The translations under genes were made by a program, and so were the position numbers. DNA of 24,203 nt from a virus: IMG/VR virus record IMGVR_UViG_3300036835_000102, positions 1 to 24,203 of that record, one strand, 5' to 3'. This document shows positions 19,701-24,203 of this stretch, piece by piece (positions within the stretch are counted from its first letter, which is position 1; the number at the start of each line of letters is the position of its first letter). The notes below the pieces were generated by a model, which worked only from the letters and a program-made list of their open reading frames with translations, ran no database searches and was not told the DNA's origin.

Positions 19701-21552
19701 GAGTCGCTTTGAAATCCCCAGGTCCAATAACTGCAGCAATTTTCTTACCAAGTTCTTTAAACCAATTAGCAATTGCTTGATACGTTTTATCAAGAATATC
19801 AAATACATGTTGCATAGCATTTTCAAACGGTTTCCAAAGTTCAGGAAGTTTACTGACGCCCTTTTTCAAACCTTCTATTCTTTTATCGACTCGATCAATT
19901 CCTGGAGTAATTGCATCCTTAGCCGGTCCTTTAAAGAATGAAAGAATCTTATCTTTGACATCTTGTACTAATCCAGGTAATTTTTCTAATTCGATAGTCA
20001 AACCAAGAAAGAAATCATGAATATTCTTCCCAGAAGCAACACCTTTTTGCAAATTAGTAAAGAAATCACCAATCTTAGCAAGAAAAGCAAGAATACCGCC
20101 TTGGCCAAAACCAGTAAAAGCGTTAACCAAACCTAAAACAAATTTAGCCCCTTCTTTAAGAACATTCCAACCAATTTTTAATATAGAGAAAAGACCTTCA
20201 AATATACGTCTTATTTCATCGATTGTTTTCTTACTTGGCTTCAAAATATCAGCAAAATGTGCAAATTCTTTAGTCAAATTCATAAGACTTTTGGCGGTCA
20301 TTGGCGGAAAAATATCAGCAAAAGCCTGTTTAATTGGCTTTATAATCTCGATAACATCCTTAACTACCTTTGTTATAGAAGAAATAAGAAGCGTTCTTCC
20401 GCCAAGATCTTTCCAACCTTGAAGCAATTCATTACGAGCTTTAGCTGAGTTGTTAATCATTTTACTAATAGCGTCACTAATATTGGTAAATAAAACAGTA
20501 GCTTCTTCAAAGTTACCAAATACAATTCTAAATGAATTAGACCATCCAGATCCAATAGCTTCTTTTGTCGTATCGATAAGCTGAGTAAGTGTTCTAACTT
20601 TGGTAGCTGCTTCTACACCAGTCTTACCGAGTTCTTGAATTTGCTTTATCTGTGTTTTACTATAACCAATTGCTGCCAATTGAGCATCGGTCATTTCTCC
20701 AGTAAAACCTTTAAGAGTATTAGTTAGAACCTGACTAGTAACCCATCCATCTTGAAGAGATCCTCGAAATGTATTACCAGCTTTAGTCCATTGCTGAAAT
20801 GTTTCTCCAATTGGAACATTTTTAATCGTCTTCATTGCTTTGCCGGTCTCAAACAAAGCCTTTTGGAAAACTTCTCCACCCATACCGGCATTTACAACAG
20901 AGTTCCAGTCCTGCAGCTTCAATGTTCCAGATGCTACAGCTTGAGAAAGCTGATACATAGCACTAGATGCTTGATCAGCACTTGACCCAGATATAGCAGC
21001 TAAGTTAGAAATACCTTTAATCGATGCAACTGATGTTTTCAAATCAACGCCGGCAGCCGTAAATGTACCGATGTTATGCGTCATTTGAGCGAAGTCATAA
21101 ATCGTCTTATCGGCGTAAGTATTCAGCTCATCAAGAGCCTTATTAACATCCTTAAGATTTGTACCCTTAGATTTGGTATTAGCAAGAACTGTTTGAATAG
21201 AGTTCATATTTAGTTCATATTCTTTAAATCCAGCCATAACTTGATCCAAAGAAAGTGATTTAACAATATTAACTCCAGCACTAACTGCTTTAGACGTAAG
21301 AGTAGCTAAAGCAGTAATTCCTATAGTACTAAGTGCTAAAAACTTATTACTTACTCCTTGAATAGCATCAGTCATTCCACCAAGATGAAATTTATCAGCT
21401 GCAGCACTAACATCAGCTAAACCTTTTGAGGCGCCTTCCATTTTGAGCGCCTTATCCAATTGACCTAGGCTAGTAAGTGTTTGATCAATTTTCTTTTCGA
21501 ACGAAGAATTGTCAAACTCCATTCGAACTACACGTTCGTCTACACTAGCCAT
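16741..21552 (-). CDS. Tape measure protein
   Basis: This 1603-residue protein sets tail length and is carried in the tail tube; it fits a tail of roughly 240 nm by the usual 0.15 nm per residue rule. The N-terminus is MASVDERVVRMEFDNSSFEKKIDQTLTSLG. A TIGR02675-type tape measure region with a hydrophobic stretch follows (ISNLAAISGSSADQASSAMYQLSQAVASG). From about 700 to 1060 it is made of hydrophobic alanine/leucine-rich repeats with MSWxExxKG anchors at about 762, 822, 879, 936 and 993 (spacing mostly 57 residues). Near residue 1300 are NVINTLKQKGIDFISGLYNGI repeats, and then GPPDKDKILLIENGSLIMQGLQKGI. No peptidase or transglycosylase motif was seen. The ribosome-binding site is AGAGGTGAC. 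Confidence 0.95.
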   Translation of the reverse strand: MASVDERVVRMEFDNSSFEKKIDQTLTSLGQLDKALKMEGASKGLADVSAAADKFHLGGMTDAIQGVSNKFLALSTIGITALATLTSKAVSAGVNIVKSLSLDQVMAGFKEYELNMNSIQTVLANTKSKGTNLKDVNKALDELNTYADKTIYDFAQMTHNIGTFTAAGVDLKTSVASIKGISNLAAISGSSADQASSAMYQLSQAVASGTLKLQDWNSVVNAGMGGEVFQKALFETGKAMKTIKNVPIGETFQQWTKAGNTFRGSLQDGWVTSQVLTNTLKGFTGEMTDAQLAAIGYSKTQIKQIQELGKTGVEAATKVRTLTQLIDTTKEAIGSGWSNSFRIVFGNFEEATVLFTNISDAISKMINNSAKARNELLQGWKDLGGRTLLISSITKVVKDVIEIIKPIKQAFADIFPPMTAKSLMNLTKEFAHFADILKPSKKTIDEIRRIFEGLFSILKIGWNVLKEGAKFVLGLVNAFTGFGQGGILAFLAKIGDFFTNLQKGVASGKNIHDFFLGLTIELEKLPGLVQDVKDKILSFFKGPAKDAITPGIDRVDKRIEGLKKGVSKLPELWKPFENAMQHVFDILDKTYQAIANWFKELGKKIAAVIGPGDFKATLDALNTALLGGIAALIARFLKGGINVDIGKGLFGKISDSFEQLTGVLQAMQTKIKAEALMKIAIAIGILTASVVALSLIDSAALTKSLTAMAVGFGELMGAFAIITKISAGPKGAASFDLIAGGMIALSTAVLILSGAVKILAGMKWSELEHGLGAVVALMAIMVGVATLISGKGASLIAAGIGMVAIADAITILAVAVKIFATMSWTEMGKGFLSVAAGLLIIAAATKLMPPTMPLIGLGLLLVAASLNILAGAMKLFATMSWTEMGKGLVGVAGGLLAIGIAMKLMPPTMPLIGVGLLLVSISLIAIAKAMQMMGGMSWGEIGKGIATMAAALVLLAAACIVMQDSIAGSVAIGIAAASLLLLSKVLKAFAGISWGDLLHGLVGIAAMLALIAGAALLLEPAIPAMLALGVALTVIGAGFALFGIGAMLVGKAFQLLAKYAAIGSKAMGQALENIGRALPKFITGFAKGILDLANVFLQFAPVLVKVLVVIISYLLDGLTKLIPQVLKIVEELLLGVIHLIGVYIPALVNTGIKILLAILKGISDNIGKVVELVGSIITNFLDAFATEIPKITQSVANLIITFFTNVAAAVGKVAGTLMFGIGVAFMTGFVNGLVGSESGPSKWFAALAGKVLGWIGNVINTLKQKGIDFITGLYNGISTAVGKVATWFGQLAGNVFKWVGNVINTIKQKGIDLISGLYNGIVSRIGIVASYIGGIARSAASWIGNTLTALTNAGGNLVAGLFNGITTAWTGVANWIKGIPNYAKYIIGDLGSVLIGIGESLMDGLLNGIVKSWQKVAGFLGGLASKIKSLKGPPDKDKILLIENGSLIMQGLQKGIEDEWDNIAKWLSQVDPAAELDNNIGDRMAGVLNNAITDMVNQIENMPEVSPTITPVLDLTNVVAGAKQIAKYMAVPKISPTLSYQQAQTIAATTTATQADSTAKSDTPPGTVKFEQNIYAPTQLSTSDIYKNTRNQITMAKQELSIP
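18727..19275 (-). repeat. 171-bp tandem repeat in the tape measure gene
   Basis: The DNA encoding MSWTEMGKG (and flanking IFATxMSW / GLLxIAxAxKLMPPTMPLIGxGLLLV) recurs at a 171-bp period: the ATG codons end at 18747, 18918 and 19089. A related unit (MKWSELEHG) is 180 bp further upstream, near 19269. Plus-strand stretches around 18899-18934 and 19070-19105 are almost identical, so these units were duplicated recently. The repeats correspond to 57-residue protein repeats. Confidence 0.8.
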
Positions 21553-21922
21553 TTGTCACCTCTTTCCAAACGCTATCACTTAATTCATCAAATATAGGTC
21601 TCATTGCTGGGTTAATATAATCCCTTGCCGGAACATAACCACCAGTTCCAGTACCATGCCCATATTGAATAAGTACAGCGACGTTAGTACCACCTTCTAT
21701 ATCAGTATTATACCAATAAAGCGTATGTGTTCCTTTTTCGCTCACTACTTCATATCCCCAAGAACTTGCTGCTCTGCCAGTATCAACCGGTGTAGCCCTT
21801 GACAAAGCGTCTACTCCACGATGGCCTGCAACAGGCAAATCACGAAACATTTTGTCAGTCTTTAAAAAATCTAAGAACGATTCAGTTTTCTTAGTAGAAC
21901 CAGATGAACTGACAGAAAACAT
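21545..21922 (-). CDS. HK97 gp10-like tail/head-tail protein
   Basis: This 125-residue protein shows the HK97 gp10-like pattern: RGVDALSRATPVDTGRAASSWGYEV, then NVAVLIQYGHGTGTGGYVPARDYINPAMRPIFDEL. The TPVDTGRAA block and the HGTG..GGYVP..YINPA block are characteristic. Such proteins help complete or join the tail and are normally placed before the major tail protein. Here the gene lies after it and directly before the tape measure. It overlaps the tape-measure start by 8 bp, which places the tape-measure ribosome-binding site within this gene. Its own Shine-Dalgarno is AGGGTAGG. Assignment is good; its exact step in assembly is inferred. Confidence 0.8.
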   Translation of the reverse strand: MFSVSSSGSTKKTESFLDFLKTDKMFRDLPVAGHRGVDALSRATPVDTGRAASSWGYEVVSEKGTHTLYWYNTDIEGGTNVAVLIQYGHGTGTGGYVPARDYINPAMRPIFDELSDSVWKEVTNG

Positions 21923-21927
21923 TTTAC

Positions 21928-22266
21928 CTACCCTTCGATAGGAGTACCATCTTCATTGAAATAAACTCCCGCAACTACCTGCCAATTAGCCTGTGTTAGA
22001 GATAACAAATCAGCATCAGTTACTTTACTTTGATCAATGGTTCCGTCGCCATTATCTGCCTTATCGGCAATTCCTGGACCAGCAGCATTAAATCTAGCAA
22101 AAGCCATCAACTTATCCCCATTACCTCGCAAAACCTCATTTGAAAGCGAAACAAAAGATAGTCGTTGATCATCTTTATAAACCGTAGCTTGTTGAGTAGC
22201 ACAACTTGTTGAGCGTTGTTGAAAAGCCGCATCTCCATAAAGCTGGGCTTGAGAAATATAACTCAT
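21928..22266 (-). CDS. Small conserved tail-region protein
   Basis: This 112-residue protein begins MSYISQAQLYGDAAFQQRSTSCATQQATVY, then DQRLSFVSLSNEVLRGNGDK, and ends in GIADKADNGDGTIDQSKVTDADLLSLTQANWQVVAGVYFNEDGTPIEG. The pattern 'ADKADNGDGTID..VTDADLLxxVQxxWxxVA' is a conserved phage family seen beside head-tail and tail genes, whose precise role I do not know. The DNGDGTID loop resembles a calcium-binding loop. The ATG overlaps the stop of the collagen-like gene (ATGA), with CGGAGG five bases before it, so it is coupled to that gene. Confidence 0.75.
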   Translation of the reverse strand: MSYISQAQLYGDAAFQQRSTSCATQQATVYKDDQRLSFVSLSNEVLRGNGDKLMAFARFNAAGPGIADKADNGDGTIDQSKVTDADLLSLTQANWQVVAGVYFNEDGTPIEG

Positions 22267-23210
22267 AGTCCCTCCGTTATAGGAAGTTCTTGTATGTGTA
22301 TACCAGGATTACCACCAGCACCCCAACTATAAGATGCTGATGTATGATTTTGCGCAGCAGCCAAATCAAGAACATCTCCAGCATTACGAAGATATATTCC
22401 TACAATTGGTACTGCTGCTGGTTGTATACCAGCGGTAAGAGCAGAAACATAAAACAGAGCAGAAGCAAAAGAAGTACCATTAGCTCGTAAATAAGTAATA
22501 AATTGAAAGTTACCATTAAAAGTAGTACCAGATAAAAACCATCCAGCTCGTACCATTATTAGATAATAAGCTCGTCGAGGTAATGTTACTGAATTAGCAC
22601 CCATAACTGCACCGTTAACATTTATAACTGATGTCCATGCAAGGGTAAGAGGAGTAACAACAAGGCCATTTGGAATAGATTGTGTTCCTGGAATACTACA
22701 ACTAAACAACATTTTTGGAATAGGCCATGGCTGCCAAGCTCCAGAAATACGTCTAAATTCAACACCTGCAGGTGCTTGACAAATAGATCCATTAGGTGGA
22801 TTTACCCATCGACTATCTCTTTCGGTAGTTGATGCAAAAACTCGAACATCATTACGAGAAAACCAACCTATTTCATCTTTTTCCCATAATGTTTTTTCTG
22901 TAGTAGTTACAGCCAATGATCCAATTGGTGCAGCCGCCCATTGTGAAGATATAGACGCCAAATCAGTAAACTTGCGAGGAGAATAAACCGCCGTAGAACT
23001 TTGATCATTCACTGATTGTATTACGCCTGGAGCACCTGGTGTTCCTGCAGATCCTGTATCTCCCTTTGGCCCACGAACGTTTCCAGCATTTATTTGAGTA
23101 CCATCTCGTTGACTAAGGATAAGATTATCACCTTGAACAACGCCGTTAGTGATTGATTCATTTTCAATTACTAACATTCGATCAGAAGTAAAACCAGTTA
23201 TAGTCGCCAT
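22263..23210 (-). CDS. Collagen/C1q-like minor tail protein
   Basis: This 315-residue protein begins MATITGFTSDRMLVIENESIT, a start shared by phage tail-fibre-like proteins. It contains a short collagen-type stretch of G-x-y triplets (47-62, GPKGDTGSAGTPGAPG) and a middle region with NDQSSTAVYSPRKFTDLA. The C-terminal beta-rich domain (about 170-312) ends GIYLRNAGDVLDLAAAQNHTSASYSWG, the pattern of a C1q/TNF-like jelly roll. It is probably exposed on the virion and could bind a host surface or decorate the tube. The gene overlaps the major tail gene by 13 bp; its ribosome-binding site is GAGGAGG about 13 bases upstream. It lies in an unusual place, between major tail protein and tape measure. 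Confidence 0.75.
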   Translation of the reverse strand: MATITGFTSDRMLVIENESITNGVVQGDNLILSQRDGTQINAGNVRGPKGDTGSAGTPGAPGVIQSVNDQSSTAVYSPRKFTDLASISSQWAAAPIGSLAVTTTEKTLWEKDEIGWFSRNDVRVFASTTERDSRWVNPPNGSICQAPAGVEFRRISGAWQPWPIPKMLFSCSIPGTQSIPNGLVVTPLTLAWTSVINVNGAVMGANSVTLPRRAYYLIMVRAGWFLSGTTFNGNFQFITYLRANGTSFASALFYVSALTAGIQPAAVPIVGIYLRNAGDVLDLAAAQNHTSASYSWGAGGNPGIHIQELPITEGL

Positions 23211-24028
23211 GCTGGTATAATATCCTCCTCGTTCTTATCACTACTACTTATTGTATAGGTGTCCGGATCTAAATAAATAGCAGTATCTGAAGTAATTTGG
23301 AAAGTCGTGTCGTCAAGCATAATAATCTGACCTTCACGAGGAGAATCTGCACTCCATGTACCATCTCCATGATCGGTAATGATAAGCCGATCCCACTTTC
23401 TAATAAAAGTAGCGAGACCTTTCAAAGAAGGAAGAAACGCATCTCCATCTTCATCTCCATAAATGATTCCCTCTAAATCTTCAAGCAACCACTCATCAAG
23501 TTTAGTACTATCAAATATAACATGAACAGTAGGCCTATAGTTTTCGATATATTCTGGAATTCCACTAATAGACCATTCAAATTCCATTGGTTTTGGGTCT
23601 ACTGTTAACGTCTCATAAGTTTTTTGCGAAGGAAGTGCAGTTAGATTATACAAAAGGTGTATTTTGTAACCGTATTGTGTTCCTTCAATATCGTTTCCAA
23701 TTTTAGTTTGATATGATAAACCAAATCTACTTACTGGCTGATCAGCAACGAAAAAACCAGCTTGTTCTTCCATAATTCCTTCATATGGTAAAAATTCATC
23801 TGGGTAAGTCCAAGCTTTTAAAACCGCCGTAAAATCTCCAAGTGTTACAATATCATTAAACTTCAACCCGTCAAAATAAATAGCATCAACTTGATTGGAT
23901 ACATTTTCTTCAACCGATGTAAGACCGTTCCAAGCAGTTCCATTACCCAATGAATCATAAAAGACGCCATTACTAACTGCTGTTTCATAAAAATGTTGAC
24001 CAGTTTCATCCCAGACAAGTTTAGCCAT
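23198..24028 (-). CDS. Major tail protein
   Basis: This 276-residue protein has the blocks of the tube-forming major tail protein of Gram-positive siphophages: MAKLVWDETGQHFYETAVSNGVFY, then GTAWNGLTSVEENVSN and VTLGDFTAVLKAWTYPDEFLPYEG. Further blocks are FGLSYQTKIGNDIEGTQYGYKIHLLYN and PKPMEFEWSISGIPEYIENYRPTVHVIFD. Near the C-terminus is ITDHGDGTWSADSPR. It polymerises around the tape measure to form the tail tube. The ribosome-binding site is TTGGAGG, four bases before ATG 24028. It overlaps the collagen-like gene downstream by 13 bp. Length and block order are typical. Confidence 0.9.
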   Translation of the reverse strand: MAKLVWDETGQHFYETAVSNGVFYDSLGNGTAWNGLTSVEENVSNQVDAIYFDGLKFNDIVTLGDFTAVLKAWTYPDEFLPYEGIMEEQAGFFVADQPVSRFGLSYQTKIGNDIEGTQYGYKIHLLYNLTALPSQKTYETLTVDPKPMEFEWSISGIPEYIENYRPTVHVIFDSTKLDEWLLEDLEGIIYGDEDGDAFLPSLKGLATFIRKWDRLIITDHGDGTWSADSPREGQIIMLDDTTFQITSDTAIYLDPDTYTISSSDKNEEDIIPAWRL

Positions 24029-24040
24029 TTGGCCTCCAAA

Positions 24041-24203
24041 TCAACCTCTTGTTCCGAGTTCAGCTCGACGACGATCATTAAGTTCTCTATTTCTTTGCGC
24101 GATCTCGTTTCGAGTCATCTTTTTCGGTTTAGTGTTCTTAATGTTACAAATACGTATTAACGCAAATAATCTATTTAGATGCCATCTTTCACATTCAAAA
24201 GGA
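24041..24203 (-). CDS. C-terminal part of an unknown protein (truncated by window edge)
   Basis: An open frame runs from the window edge to TGA at 24041, giving at least 54 residues: ECERWHLNRLFALIRICN, then KNTKPKKMTRNEIAQRNRE and the end ELNDRRRAELGTRG. It is basic and helical, and the upstream ERW/CN part with a Cys could belong to a small zinc-binding or DNA-contacting protein. It stops 12 bp before the start of the major tail gene, in the same operon. The start lies outside the window, and I do not assign a function. Confidence 0.6.
   Translation of the reverse strand, partial: PFECERWHLNRLFALIRICNIKNTKPKKMTRNEIAQRNRELNDRRRAELGTRG

Overview
This window looks like the tail and replication part of a siphovirus-type tailed phage (or prophage). 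Every convincing gene lies on the minus strand, so transcription runs from position 24203 toward 1. The DNA is AT-rich by eye. Shine-Dalgarno sites are strong (AGGAGG or GGAGGTG) and UGA is used as a stop codon. Several families resemble those of phages of Gram-positive bacteria: a ReqiPepy6 Gp37-like tail protein, a collagen-like minor tail protein and a GxDxTxGxxxDxKxxx-type major tail protein. Others resemble actinophage or gut-phage hypotheticals. The host cannot be fixed from the sequence. Bacillota, Actinomycetota or their Saccharibacteria epibionts are all possible.

Layout in transcription order. (1) 24203-14785, tail morphogenesis: the end of an unknown gene, the major tail protein, a collagen/C1q-like protein, a small conserved protein, an HK97 gp10-like protein, a 1603-residue tape measure protein, a Dit-like protein and a Gp37-like protein. 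Most genes are tightly packed with ATGA/GTGA overlaps. (2) 14788-10993, an accessory block of small and very small membrane-protein genes (29-133 aa), plus a larger two-TM DUF6353-like protein. The genes are separated by intrinsic terminators and by copies of a 29-bp promoter-like element with an invariant or near-invariant TATAAT core. (3) 10941-3104, one long operon: a tail-assembly-chaperone-like protein, four conserved phage proteins of unknown function (three or more probably membrane-associated or structural), a 1253-residue helicase-primase-DNA polymerase fusion, a small protein and a probable ssDNA-binding protein. (4) 3074-33: small genes, a GC-rich structured stretch that looks like a non-coding RNA, a zinc-ribbon protein, a second membrane-anchored NUMOD1/HTH protein carrying another copy of the 29-bp element, a terminator, and an SF2 helicase.

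The most interesting points are: (a) nine copies of the 29-bp element, two of them inside paralogous genes where they encode the transmembrane segment; (b) the one-chain SF3 helicase - AEP primase - family B polymerase, in an unusual domain order; (c) the GC-rich, stem-rich segment at about 2440-2690; (d) three identical hairpin repeats in a 140-nt leader at 12257-12339; (e) repeated terminator-promoter cassettes and a run of microprotein genes.
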